From: Paramacrobiotus metropolitanus
Lineage: Eukaryota > Tardigrada > Eutardigrada > Parachela > Macrobiotidae
NCBI RefSeq assembly: GCF_019649055.1
Contig: NW_026570374.1
Location: 124,001 to 188,000, forward strand
Length of the DNA: 64,000 bases
Direction of reading: 5' to 3'
The notes under the pieces were generated by a model. It was not told the origin of the DNA, searched no databases, and saw nothing but the letters and a program-made list of their open reading frames with translations. Both the position numbers and the translations under genes were made by a program. This document shows, piece by piece, positions 33,800 through 46,900 of the stretch. Within the stretch, counting starts at the first letter, position 1; each line of letters opens with the position of its first letter.

Positions 33800-36479
33800 T
33801 AAATATGTTACCCATCTTTAGATATACGAGCATTTATAGCGTATATTTATACACGTATAGGGTATAGCTATGTATACGGGTACGCATATAAGGGGCGAAA
33901 GTAAACGCGTTCCACCGTTCCCCTGTACTGCTGCCGTTACAGTGTACCCAGAACCAGGCCCGCGCTGGGGTTTTGTGGGTGGGAGGAGTTTTGTGGGCTT
34001 CATGGGCTTCATGCAGGACGCTCGAACCATTCGGGCTGGAAGCTGTTCGCATGACTCGCAACTGGGGCAAAAGATCCAATAAGAAGGCGGCAAGAAGCGG
34101 ACCACGGAATATCTACGTCAGCGAATCAGTAACGAAATTCAACGAGGCAACGCGGGTATATATCGAAATCAGTCGTGGGAACGGCGCGCCAATTGGGCTT
34201 ACCAAATAATATTATATAAATTCAAATATTCTCGCCATTCTCCGTGATTAGACCGCCTTAATTGGTAGATGCCGTACATCGCATCTTTACTACATTATGA
34301 TACAACATTAAAATTGCACACTCTACTCTACTCTGTACTCTAGGCTTCTTGTATCCGGCTGATACTGCACTAAATCGTACAATTACTACAATAACTAACA
34401 TCATAACATCACACCAAAACTTATGATCAGAATTTTATTCGGCGTCGGCCAGCATACGAAACTATACGTCTGCGCAGATTTAAACGAATTAAAACGAATA
34501 AATTTTGTTCACTACGTCTTTAAAAAAAATAGGAATAAATAACAGGAAGTCGTTGCAAAACCAACCGACGCATGAAACAAGTGATGAGAGCGACTGCCTT
34601 ACCAGAAATAAAGTTAATGACACTGTACACATACACATATGGCGGTACTTAACGTTGATACAACATAATTACAGTAGACATGCTTTTCTTTAGGCAGGCG
34701 ATATTAGTTTCTCCATTTCATCATGTCATGCAGGGATGTAATGGAATCTTCCACGCAACAGATTTTTCGAGGGAATTATCCATGTTATTCTGATATGGTC
34801 AGCTGCTGCATCCACGCAGTATAGCGAGTAGGCTGGCACAGTTTGTGTCATTTCCGGTATATCTATATACTGCAGATGAATCTGTCATATACACGATTAA
34901 CTGACACCTTCCTGGAGTTATTCTACATGTACTTCAGAACAAAATCAATTAAAGCATTGATTACAGAAAAGCACCCGACGCGCTTATAGTGCATGTATAC
35001 TAATAAGGTAATAAGCACTTATATCGCTTTGACATTTCAAAAAAGCTACTTCGGTAGCTTTTTTCTTTTGCTTATTCTGGGGGGATATGTCAGTTCTGCA
35101 TATCTGCGTCACGCAATTTGGACCAACTGCCGTAAAGGGGAGGTCGCTATGGCGCGGAGAAAAGTACTTACCGTAATTATCAAATTTGCCGCACTGGGCG
35201 GCCAATTGTTCGAATACCATGGAGCAGGTGCGCTTATTTCGGGGGTGCTTAATTTTTCAAACAAAAAATTTCAGAGGGGGCTATTATTTTTTCAAACTGT
35301 ACAGGGGACCATTATATGTGAAACAACAGCAGAACCTGTTCTGCTGTAACTGAGCGCAGCAGTTACCGGGTATATGGCGAAGCTTGCTATAGAAATACTT
35401 CTATAGAAGTATACATCGGTACAGACTGTACTGTATGCAATTGCTTGCCACTTGCCAGGATTGGCCACCACATTTTTATTTCTGTTTATCGACTCTGGCT
35501 TTGCGATCACTGTTCAGCTGTATGATTAAATCGCACGTTTTAAAACGCATTTTGCGGTACAATTACTGGTTTATTTGGCTTGACATTTAATAACGGCACC
35601 CGGTGCCGTAATTTCGGGGGGTGCCATTAATTTTCGAACATGAATCGGGAGGTGTGCTTATTACGGGAGGTCGTATGACGCAGATTGACAGGGCAGGTAC
35701 CTGTATCTGCATCTCAGCAAAGATAATTCCTGTTTAACGCTCTAGCACTGACGGTACGCCCCGTCGTGATATATTATAAAATTTATATCGTACATTCTTA
35801 TCGATCGTGGACGCCGCGCCGTATTAAAATGAAGCGACTCTACAGGTAGTTCGCCATACCGGTGATTGGTGGAATAAAGTGGAATACGCAGGCTCTTCGC
35901 ACGGGCATTCTCATGATGGCTAACAAAATTAGCTCATGTGCGTTCCGTTGCAAATTGCAGGTACAGGTTAAGAAGCTACCGTTGTATGCCAGTAATCGTT
36001 ATATATAGAGATAAAAATACGTATACGTTCTTGTACCGTTTACGTACAATACGCGTTGGTAATTATATTATTAAACGATGAATAATAAGTACAGAACGTG
36101 CGTGTGGATATGCAATATAATTTACACGGTACGCTAAATTTATAATGCGGAGCAAAGTAATAATTATAATTAACGGTTATCAGAAGAATAATTATGGGAC
36201 ACAAATATAAATATGCAAACCGAGATACCGTAATTATCGAATTTGTGGCACCCCCGCAATAAGCGCACTTATAAACCGTTTTACAATCGCGCTGCAACAT
36301 TAAGACCGCAAAGGGTTCACACAGTACGTGCGTCACGATTTGCAGACGTACCGCTTTATATGTTTAAAATGAGGACACCACTAGTACCGTTCTTTACTCC
36401 CGCCCTTAAAACCCAAGATAATCATTAATAATACGGGGATATTGACAGTATAATGCTACAAACAAACAACCGCGTCCTA
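33800..36479. other. Intergenic, no firm gene
   Basis: AT-rich sequence with a perfect hairpin at 35039-35064 and scattered copies of a short motif (TACCGTAATTATCRAATTTG near 35167 and 36224, with a GTGC/GCAC neighbour). Open frames up to about 118 codons exist but look fortuitous. Confidence 0.4.
35039..35064. other. Perfect 11-bp hairpin with TTCG loop and T-tail
   Basis: AAAAAAGCTAC, loop TTCG, GTAGCTTTTTT. It has the form of a bacterial intrinsic terminator with a UUCG tetraloop, but it lies in eukaryotic intergenic DNA with no gene ending nearby. Confidence 0.6.
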
Positions 36480-38826
36480 TAAATCTTTTGCTCCCCGCCA
36501 CAAAACTGTCTCGTATCGTCTGTGGAAACACACCAGAGAAGAAGATTTTGCGGCAAAATTAAAATGTTTCACGATGCGCGACGACTTCCAAGACGATAGC
36601 GCCGATGTGAACGCGCAAGTGAGCAGTTTTGTGCAAGGTATCTCGAAGTTAATTGATGAGCGCCACCCTTTACGTACGAAGCGAGTCAAACAGAAAGAAG
36701 CTCCATGGGTGACCGAAGACATTCGTGTCCTTATAAGAAAAAGAACGAAGCGTACCGTCGCAGATGTGCAGCAAGAAATACTCGAGATTACGATGTACTC
36801 CACAGAGAATACTGCGCCACCCGAAGCTTAAGCTTATTGCGCACCCGAATTGCGGCTGCCAAACAGCAATATTTCTTTTTAAATCGCAAAAGAACAGCTG
36901 TGGTATGGAAAGAAATGGCCCGCTTGTTGCGAAAAACAAATGATTCCACCGAATGTACAGTAAATTTGGACTCCCTAAACCAGCATTTTGTGTCCATGGG
37001 CCAACATGGATTTTCGCATGTCCCACCAGCGCCCCCCACGGGCGCCGCGCCGCCGGCTGACACCGGCGGTGCTAACAATTTGTTTTGCAGGTTCGGTGAT
37101 GTCAGCCCGGCAGTCGCAATGTCTATAGTCCAACAAATACGGAAAAAGAAGAAAGCGTCCGGTCCTTAATTTTGGCATACCGGCTGGTTTATTCGGTTCA
37201 GTCGCTTCGATTCTTGTCCCACCATTGACCCGCATGATTAACAACTCATTCAGGTCGGGCGTGTTTCCCACAATTTTCAAAATGGCAGACGTTTGCCCGA
37301 TCCCGAAAGTGGCAAATGCGCAGCACCCAGATGACTTCCGGCCGATATCCTTATTATGCAATATGTCAAAAGTTTTCGAGCGTTGCGTACAGATTCAGCT
37401 AACTGCCCACCTCCATGCCCATGATTATTTGTCACCGCGCCAGTCAGGTTTCCGCAAAGGGCATTCATGTGAGACGATGCTAGTTGAAGTAACCGAAGCG
37501 TGGAAGTGTGCGATGGATGAGGGCGACGTAACGGCAGTAGCTTTTCTTGACCTTAAGAAAGCCTTTGATTCAGTTAACCACCAGCGGCTAATGAAGATGT
37601 TGGAGAAAGCGGGCATCATGGTGGCATTGTATTGCATTGGTTTTATTCGTACCTCACGGGCCGTCAGCAGCGTGTGAAAACCGGCAAACGTGCATCAAAG
37701 TATTTGCCAGTTATTTCCAGCGTACCGCAAGGTACTATCCTTGGTCCCATTCTGTTCATTATTTACTTGAATCACCTCCTGCAGAAGTTAGGTATCGATT
37801 ATGAGATTGAAGCGTTTGCCGATGACACCATTGTACATTGCCGTGGAAGAACAAAAGCCATCGCTGCTAAAAAACTGAACGCAGCACTGAAAGATGTTTC
37901 AGCGTGGTTTACCGATAACAGCCTGGCACTGAACGTGAAGAAATGCGTGGCAATTTTTGTATGTGCCAAAAACAGAAACAAAGAGAGTGACCCAGTAATA
38001 ATGTTGAACGGTCAAACACTGGCCGTAAAACAACACGTGACATACTTGGGAGTGGAAGTTGATCAACATCTTAAATGGGACAAGCAGTTCCGAAAAGTGA
38101 AGCGAAATATGAATTACGGCATACAGAAGATCAAAAGAGTCCGACCCGGCCTCAGCATCCCTCAGCGAGCCACCCTTCATCACGCATTCGTCGAGCCGTA
38201 CATGGATTACTATGCACTGGCTTGGTCGACGGCGTCTTTGGGAGAGCAGAAGGAGCTGAAAAAACGGCAAGACGCGGCCCTAAGGGCCATCACCGGTGGC
38301 AGTTGTCGGGTAACTCCGCAACTGTACAAACAGCTGGGTATCACACCAGCGACCGACCGATGGCGCCAAAAGGAAGCGGTATGGCTGTTTAAGATTCGTA
38401 ACCGGAGCAGTTTCAACGTGCCGTCATATATGTGCAACCTGCTAACATTCAAGGAAACGAATGCGAGATACGAACTTCGCCGGACAGAGCGGATCGATGC
38501 CACCGCGCGGCTGTACATCGGAAAGACAACCCTAAAGATGAGGCTGAAGAAATTGTTTGATAAAATAACGGGAAAAGTATTCACTAAAACTACTAATGGT
38601 GTTGTTGAAAAACTACGTAGGGAAGAAGTGTTCAACTGTGGTTCTGTGGATCTGTACTTGGCTATGTTGCAGTCAAATAATCTTCTTTAGGTGTTCGTAT
38701 CTCGGCCCTTCCGTTATCGGTGTATTTTGTTTTGTGTTGTGTTTTGGTTCTACTTATTGTTTAACTACATGACCAGACTAGCGAGTGCCTCAGGGTTTGT
38801 CTGCTCTTGAATAAACTAAACTAAAC
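36480..38826 (+). mobile_element. Non-LTR retrotransposon LINE-B, 5'-truncated, ORF2 frameshifted
   Basis: The endonuclease is missing and the sequence opens in the EN-RT linker. RT motifs are all present in pieces: SRTS-like fingers, DFRPISLLCNMSKVFER, QSGFRKGHSCET, AFLDLKKAFDSVNH, SVPQGTILGPILF and FADDT (about 37810), then a C-terminal region to 38690. The frame changes near 36760, 37168 and 37650. The 3' end is AATAAACTAAACTAAAC. It differs clearly from LINE-A in sequence but shares the overall layout and belongs to the same broad clade (CR1/Jockey-like). Confidence 0.9.
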
Positions 38827-39410
38827 GAGTGGTGCGCCTGCGTCCACGCTGGAGCCATTGGCTGTCGCGCAAAGAAAAGCTGTCCGAGCCATTGCCAATT
38901 TTCCTGAAACATCCGCTGCCCAGTTGATGGCACAATTTGGAAATGCACCGTTGTTTGAACGGTGGAAACACCAGGAAGCAACCTGGCTGTATAAAATTCT
39001 TCATCCTGAAAAGTTTCAAGTGCCGCACTACCTCACCGAAATGATCGTCGTGAAGCACTCGTCCAGCGCGTATAACCTTCGTCACGGAAACCGCACTTAC
39101 ATTGACGCGGAAGCAGCAACAAGGATAGGGAAGTCCACGTTGGCCTGAGGCTCAACAACATCCGTACCCAACTGTGTGCGAACGGAAACGGCATCCTTGA
39201 TAGTGCATCTCTCTTTGTTTTTCGTAATGCGCTTAAACGTTTTAACTTTGCTGCGTAACTTTCATTTTTTTACGATCTGTATGGCCTTTCTCTGACTTCC
39301 TTCACGTGCCAGATTTGTGTTTTCTTGTGAGCCAGGTTTAAATTCCCACGCTAGAATACGATCCTAGTTTTTAATGGGTTACCTGCCTACCGCTTCAATA
39401 AACAATAAAC
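38827..39410 (+). mobile_element. LINE-A family 3' fragment (LINE-C)
   Basis: It encodes only the last about 95 residues of ORF2 (AVRAIANFPETS, HQEATWLYKILHPEKF, YNLRHGNRTYID), close to LINE-A 25960-26230. The 3' UTR shares CCAGGTTTAAA with LINE-A and ends CAATAAACAATAAAC. A heavily 5'-truncated insertion directly behind the LINE-B tail. Confidence 0.85.
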
Positions 39411-39497
39411 ATACCGGCATACCAGTATTTAAGAGATGCACGACGTCGTAAATAGTAAATGCGAACTGCATCGTCCGTTCGTTTCGTAAGCGGCATG

Positions 39498-39566
39498 TTA
39501 AGGGAAGTGGCCCGGTACATGGTACCAAATTCGTGTACATGGGCGAAGCTTCCACTTTCGCCAAGC
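39498..39566. mobile_element. Single arm of the TTAA palindromic element family (FB4)
   Basis: TTAAGGGAAGTGGCCCGGTA, then CATGGTACCAAAT and GTGTACATG, match the arm end of the full palindrome at 62758-63474. The opposite arm is absent, so this is a solo or truncated copy. Confidence 0.75.
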
Positions 39567-40963
39567 TCGACTATCTCGTCCTCCGTATACGTAATACTGT
39601 GTACCGCTGACACCGCCCGTATAGCTATACGCAGTGAACGCACCCGACGCTGTTCTTCCCGGTGACCTTTTACGACTGGCTAATAGAAGGTGCGTGCAAG
39701 ACACATGGATACGGGCGAGTCGTATTGCGTAATATCGACGCTGGCTGCAATTACTGCCGTACTGCATGTTTGCATCTATACTGTCTTCTCCTTGCCAGTG
39801 CTGCCACTGAGTACTAGCTGACTGGCTCACCGCCGATTCCAAAGTTTTCTTCTTCATTCAAAATTTTGCTGCCCATAAGAGTCCGAAAATATTTCCGCTA
39901 ATTATACCTGAGAATAATCGGTAAATTTTGCCCCCGATACACGGTACGGTCTAAATTTAGCGCACAGCGCGTTGATTAATCCCCTTCTGCATACACCGCA
40001 GCGACGTTCCCACGGTGCGCTGCATTATGGGAAAAAGGTGAACAGCGGCAGGACGTGTGCATGATCAAGTGGCGGCTGGTTGAGTTCTCCCTATATACTC
40101 GGATGTATTACCCACAACTCACAGCTTCCCTGAAAAATGCCCAGCCGGTCATTGTCAAACCAACACTTCCGTCAACCACGACGTGCCAGTATACGCAGTA
40201 CCAGCTACGTGCGCCGTCAATGTGATGCGTTGCGCCACTTGACGCAGCCCACACGGACGTATAGGTACGTGTTAATGTTCGGGGAACGTTAGGGACTAAT
40301 CATAAACCGCGCGCGCCACGCAATCCCATCCGTAGTGGCGGGACGCGGCGCTATGCTCTAGCCCGCATATTTGACATGTATCCCGCCGCGCCGCCGGCAC
40401 TTTCCCAATTTTTTTTAACATATGAAAATTCTTGTGATAATAAATTCGGTTATCACCGCGGCATAACAGTCGAAAGTCCCATTACTACTGCTGAATTTGC
40501 AGTTCAAGCGTACACAACAACCCACATCGCTAGTGCATGCCAATTAGTTCTTGCGCGTTTACTTATGTTGTGCAATGCTGCTGCTGTACAATAATGTTTG
40601 TTCTTCACATTTTCCGAAACGTGCTGTGGGTCTTTATATGCGCCACATTTGTTGCGAATTTTAGACTTATTAGTTCTGTCAGCTAGGCGGCAGCGGCATG
40701 CTATAATCATTGCCAGCGTTCTTCACAATGCTGAAAAGCGCAAACTACCGACGGGACGTACTGTATTGATGCAGAACAGAAACATATCTGTACTGAGTGC
40801 AGCTATAAGTACAAGAAAGATCAGAAACGTAGGTAGGAAAGAAGAAAGAAGAGTAATTTACAAGGTGAGAAAATAAAAAAAAATGTAAGGAAATCACAAG
40901 AACTAAAAATCATACAATCACAATGCCCTACAGCTCGAGCCTCGAGAAAAGCTCTTAGCTGGA
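39567..40963. other. Intergenic, no gene seen
   Basis: No supported coding or repeat feature. Short open frames on both strands are unrelated to known families as far as I can see. Confidence 0.4.
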
Positions 40964-43900
40964 CTAAGGCCGGCAAAATGCGTTGATTTCTTGAGGGTTA
41001 TCGACACTGACGGTGTCTGAAATCCACTGGAAGTCTACGTAGTTGTGAGTCAAAGTAACGCCCGATGGCAGATAACGGATGACTTCCGCTAAACACAAAA
41101 CCGCCCGCAATGATAATTACTCGAAAGTCGAAACTGAAGGAACATCAGGAAACTGCATTAAACGCAGGAACTTACGGTAGCTAGTACTGAGTACCTACCT
41201 AATACTGATAAAATGCCCGAAGGCATACTGAAATCCATTCGTGGCCAAACAGATCAACGGACCACCGGAATCGATCGCCACCCCAGGGAGCGGTGCCCAC
41301 TGGCGTTCTCGCGCATGCTTGGCCTGCAGGCATGCCTCGGTTCTGGCAATCGTCAGGCGTTCTCTTTTCCGCGAGTAGCAATTTTAGTTTCTTTGAGGGA
41401 GCTATTATTCGGTTGGGGAAGAAATTTCGGTAGGAGGAATTCAGGAGGTTATCTTGTCTTTCTTGAGAAATTAGGTTGTCACCTGATGCATAGGCTTTAT
41501 TGCTGTGGTTTGATGAAACACCAGATATCTCCACTTTCGTTTCCCCCGGCGGCCCGGCCCCATCCCGCGATTACACACACAGGTGAGTGTCCTGGCTGCG
41601 CAAAGGCTGTAACGGACGGATCCGCTATGCACGTTGGCCATACGTGGTCGTTGTATTCAATCGTCTACAGAATAAATGTACGAGTACCTAACTTAGCGTA
41701 CGCAGTGTCAACAGCTTCAAATAACCTGACCATTAATCTTTTATACAGGTATATATACATATACTACCCGTACCTCTTTTGTTTTTATTAAGCAAGCGTC
41801 ATATACAGGGTTTATGCCGGTCTCTGTTATGTACGACGGATGGACTTCATAACCGAAAATATCCATTAAAACAGCTGTTTCTTCGAACCGTAGGCTCGTG
41901 TCCCACGTCCCTACTAAAAGCGAGCAGCCCCGTTTTTTGGATTGGCACTTCTGGCAGCAGTGGGCAGCGGTAGCGATCCAGTTCCTGGTAATCTAACGCG
42001 GAACGCGGAATAAATAACGCTGGCTATATCGCAAGAATGTACAAGGTTTGCAGCTCACAACAATATAATAATCTTAACAACTAACTATAATTAATAACAG
42101 TTATAATACCAATTAATAAATTAATATAATAATAATATGGTATTAATAATAAAATACGGTAATAATTACAATACAATTACGTATTAATTACAGTACAGCG
42201 ACCAGCGAAGCTGTTATACATATTAATGACCTTCACAGATCTCGAGAGAGAATTTACGTAGAGAGTAGGCATAATAATTGCAGTATTAATTACAATTTAA
42301 AAGGTATTCGTCGTGCATTTGCGCTTGGTAAGTAAAACTTTGGATCGGATAACCTATAGTCCTGTACTGTATTTCCAAAACTCACAAATACCAACAGGGC
42401 AACAAGTAGTAATTACGAAAGGAGTCGCCCATTATTATTTTTTCTTATATGCGAGATTTTAATCATTTCACAATAAATTCAAGTTAATTTACGAAGTACC
42501 GGTTTTGGTCTGGCCTGTAATGAACGTACGCTGTTCGTTATTAAAAGATCTTCAAGGTTTTTTAGAAAAATTTAAGTCTCGGAAAGAAATTCAAGGAAGA
42601 ATTAAAAATATAAAGACGTAATTTCTCGAAAGTTGCCTATACGCCGGGCGGGTTGAAAGCAATCCAAGTAAATTACGTTTATCACGCCTCACGGTATGCT
42701 TTTATACATAAAAGAACCATGTTATAATATCAGCAAAATAAGTACAGTTAAATTCTTGTGGAAATTCCGTACACTCGAACGGCAGACAGAGTTGGGCGTT
42801 TGCGGGAAGAACAGGTCGACGGCGCGGCGGCATACACGAGATCGAAGGTGCAGGTGATGACCTCACCGGTTCGAGTCTCCGGTATCCCCACTTCCGCCCG
42901 ACTGCCCCCAAACAATCTATCCGGTCCGATAGGGATTCAGTGTCACAGGTGGCCCGGAGTGGCGAATGTAGCGGGTGTAACAGTTGCTCCGCCAGCGTCC
43001 GGCCAGTTGAATGGCGTGGTCAGGCACGTTATTGGCGGCGGCCGTCGTTGCCGCGCCGATACGAAAACTGTGTGTGTTGAACCGTTCTCTCTCGGGGTGA
43101 TTCTTGAGGAGGAGGCTGAGGCATTTCTCCACATCTGCCCTCGTGACGTACTTGCCATCTTCGCGCTGCAACAGCGGCTGCTCGTTCGCAGGCTCGGAAA
43201 CGCGAGCACGGTAATTCCGGTATGCCTGCACGGGACAGACTGAACGCCCAGTCGCCGTCAGCGCTACAGAACTACCTTGCCCCGTCTGGTCCGTCTTTGT
43301 GACCTTCAGCTGCACCGTTAGGCGGTGGCCAGCATCCATTACGTCCCCCCATAACAAAATCCGCTGTGGGTCAAAACGGTTGGCGGCGGCTGCTGTTATT
43401 TCTCCAATACGGAAGAAGCCGAAGAACAGGAATGTGAACGTCGTCCAGTACAGGAGCTGTTCGTACTCTGATATGCCGGCCGCTCTTAAGGCGTCTTTCA
43501 AATATCGCATGTGCGACAGTGTCACCGGAAGTCGCCGATCTTTCTGTGGCGCTGCTAACCGGCGGTAGCCTTCAAGAGCGCGGTAAACGATGTCGTTGTC
43601 TGTGGGATTAACTGCGTTCACTTCACGGTGATGATTCCGGATGCCGGCGAGGTAAACCGTGGCCGTCCGATAGCATTTACCATCTGCATATAATTTCGCT
43701 ACAAATTCCGCAACAGTTCCCGGCGTAGCCGGCAGGGATGGCTGCGATTTAGCCGCACAGTACTGTTTGAACTGGTTGAAGGCAGTGTTGTACGTTGCCC
43801 GAGTAGACTCAGCGATATGAGCCTGCAGCAATTCGTTCAGCTCTGGGGATTGCAGAAGGCTGCCTTGAGGTCCGGGAAGATGTCGGGACAGTCCACCGGC

Positions 43901-46900
43901 AGTTGCTCCGCCTGTGGCGCTAACCGACGGAAACGGCTTTGCTGGAAACGAGAGAGCGCATCAGCTATTTCATTGTTAATTCCGGCAATGTGTTTAAGCG
44001 TTAACGTCATGCCAGCGACCGCCGCGGCTTTAACCAGGCGACGCATAATATCTAACACCCCGCGGTTTACTGATCTGAGACTCTCCCATGCATGCGTGGC
44101 GCCAGCATTGTCGCAGTGGAAGACAACTTTCATGCCCGCTAGCTTCCTTCCCCAGACGATCACGCAGAGCAGTATCGGCACCATCTCGAGATATTCAATG
44201 CAGGGCTGCAGTTCAGTTATCCACGGTGGCCAGTGGAGCTGAAACCACGCCCCCTGACAGTAAGCGCCGAGGCCATGCGTTGCTGAGGCGTCCGTGTACA
44301 GGTGCAGCACATCCGACCGCGTCCAGTCCGGCTGTAAAAAGCATGCGGTGCCGTTCCATGTCGGCAGGAACTCACGCCACCAGTCCAGATCCTTGTGGAA
44401 ATCGGAGTTTAGTGGGATCATTTTTTTGTTCCGGTGAGTCGATAACAACATGATCATGCGGCGAGTAAAAAGTCGACTTGCTGGCACGCACTTCGATGCA
44501 AACTGCAGGACTCCCAGCAGACTTTGAAGCTGTTGCCGGGTGCAGAAACGCTGAGATGACCATTCTTCAAGAGCCGCTTGTATCTGATTCTGCTTTCCGG
44601 TTGGAAGACTGAGGGTTTGTTTCACAGAGTCGATCAGGATGCCCAAGAATATCAGCTGAGTAGCGGGTCCTTCAGTCTTGTCTTCCGCCAAAGGGACCCC
44701 TAGCTCACTGCATATTTGGGACATGGTTTTCATGAACGTGCTGCAGTCGACGCTACCGGGCTTACCAGCAAAGAAGTAATCATCCACGTAGTGAAGCATT
44801 GAGTTGAGACCGCTTCTTCTGCGCACTGCCCAGTCGATAACCTTGGCGAACTGCTCAAATATGTAAGGTGATGATCGCAGCCCGAATGGAAGTACCACGT
44901 CGAAGTAGTACAAACCGTTCCAGCGATACCCGAGCAGGTTCCAAAGGTCACGCCGGACCGGGATGAGGCGAAAAGCTGACTTAACGTCCATTTTTGCCAT
45001 CAGCGCGCCCCTGCCAAGGTTGGTCAGGATGGTCACAGCATCGTCAACGGAGCAGTATTCCAACGGGAGCTGGCTGACATCGATGGCGTCATTCACGCTT
45101 TCCCCGGTGGGCTGCGATAAATCCGTGATAACTCTAACAGTACCGTCTTTCTTTAGCCGCGCACCAAGAGAGTTCGTTACAAAGTGAGGCAGTGGAGGTG
45201 ATACGAACGGTCCGACACTGTGGCCTTTCTTTACTTCCTTTGTGATGTAGTCAGTTACGGCGGCGTGGTGGGTCTTTGTAGTTGCCGCATTAGGAGTGTA
45301 CCGCTCTTTCTGGGTTCCATTGTGGAAAATATGCGCACCGTTTGCCAGCGTGTCTAGTATAAATGACACTACTGACGCATCAGGATACTCGGTAAGCAGT
45401 CCGGCGAAAGCGGTGGTGCGCAGTGGTGTGGTCGCTCTCGCCGGCACTGTCACCTCAAGTGCCGCCTTTGGTGCAGTTGACAGCGCGGTGGTTTGACTCC
45501 CCACATCGCGAGCAGGAGTGTTGCCGGCCAGCCTTGCAAGGTGTGGTGCAGCCGCCGAAGTTGAAGTTACGGCAGATTTCTCCGTCCGCGGCGGAAGCGT
45601 TCCGAAAGGGCTGCCCGTAACCCGGCTGTCCTTTACGCGGTAGCGGGCAGCTTTTTATAAAGTGGCCAGACATTCCGCAGTTGCGACACTTGTCGTCCGC
45701 TTTCCGGTTTTTGTCCTGACGGGTACCAACATCCGTGCGTTCTTTTTCGTGACGGACAGGAGCATCCAAGGTGTTGCGAAGCGGATTCTGGATGCAGTCG
45801 ATGTATGTGTCCTCGTGCTGATGTGCCCAGAGTTCATACTCCCGCGGGTGGCTGGTCATGAATGCACGGAACTGCCTGTCATACTCCAGCCAGTTTGCGG
45901 TCGGGACCCCGCGCTCGGCATACGACGCAATAATAGCCAAATACTTGAAGAATTTAGCGCTTAACTGCGGGGCAACAGTGATACGATATTCAGAAAACAC
46001 AGAAAATGCACCTGCCCACGATGAAAAAGAGTCAACACTGACTTTGCCGTCTTCCGGGGTAATGGTCATCTTTCCATCCACGAAGCTCAGATTTGACTGC
46101 AATTTCTTGGGCTTCTCAACTCTGTTGCGCCGCAGCAGCAAGTCGAAATCCACGTACTCAGTGAGGTCCAGCAGTTTCTTGCGCAACTTTTTATCCGGTA
46201 TGGCCGGGAGCTGGTGATTTGTCTGGTCGGAGACAGATGCCTGCAGAGAAGGTTGTCCCAGATGGCCAGACACATCGGGGCGGTTGCCATGGTGTTTCTG
46301 TACTGCACTGTACTCTGGCACGCTCTCGTCGTCGCTACCCTGTTCGGAGGATGAGGAAACACTTTCCTTACCTCGCTTCCGACGCTTCGTCTCTTTTCCA
46401 TTGTCTGCCTTGCTCGGGGAGTCCACCTGGTGCACGATTCTCCCGAAGTCGTCACCAAGCTGGATCCGCAAATTAGATGAGGGCGAAAGCGGCCGGGCAG
46501 CCTGCGGTGGCTGGTTTCTCACAATGGCAATCAACGAGTCCATCTGCTGTTGGTGCTTTTGCTGCTGCTGAAAAATGGACTGAAGGGTGGGCTCCAATAA
46601 CTGAACTTCCGCTGGCTCAGGGCGAACGATGACGCTCTTCAAGCGCTTCGTGGGCGCTGTGCCACGAGGTTTTCCAGTGGCACGACGCGGATTCTTGGCT
46701 GTCTTCTTGCTCCTCGTGGATGGAGGCATCGTTAATGGATTTCACAAACGAAATAAAAAATCTGAATTGTAAACCGAATGAAAAATCTCGAAAGCAGGAT
46801 AACGAAAACAGCGGATAAACGAAAACAGCAGAGGATTAAATCGGCAAACTGAAACGTATCAGATTGTCAGATCGACTGAACAGAAAGAGAGCAGCAAAAA

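Noticed and set aside
42862-42907. tRNA-like T arm (GGTTCGAGTCT) near the retroelement end
   Set aside because: The loop has nine bases instead of seven and no D arm, anticodon arm or acceptor stem can be built around it.
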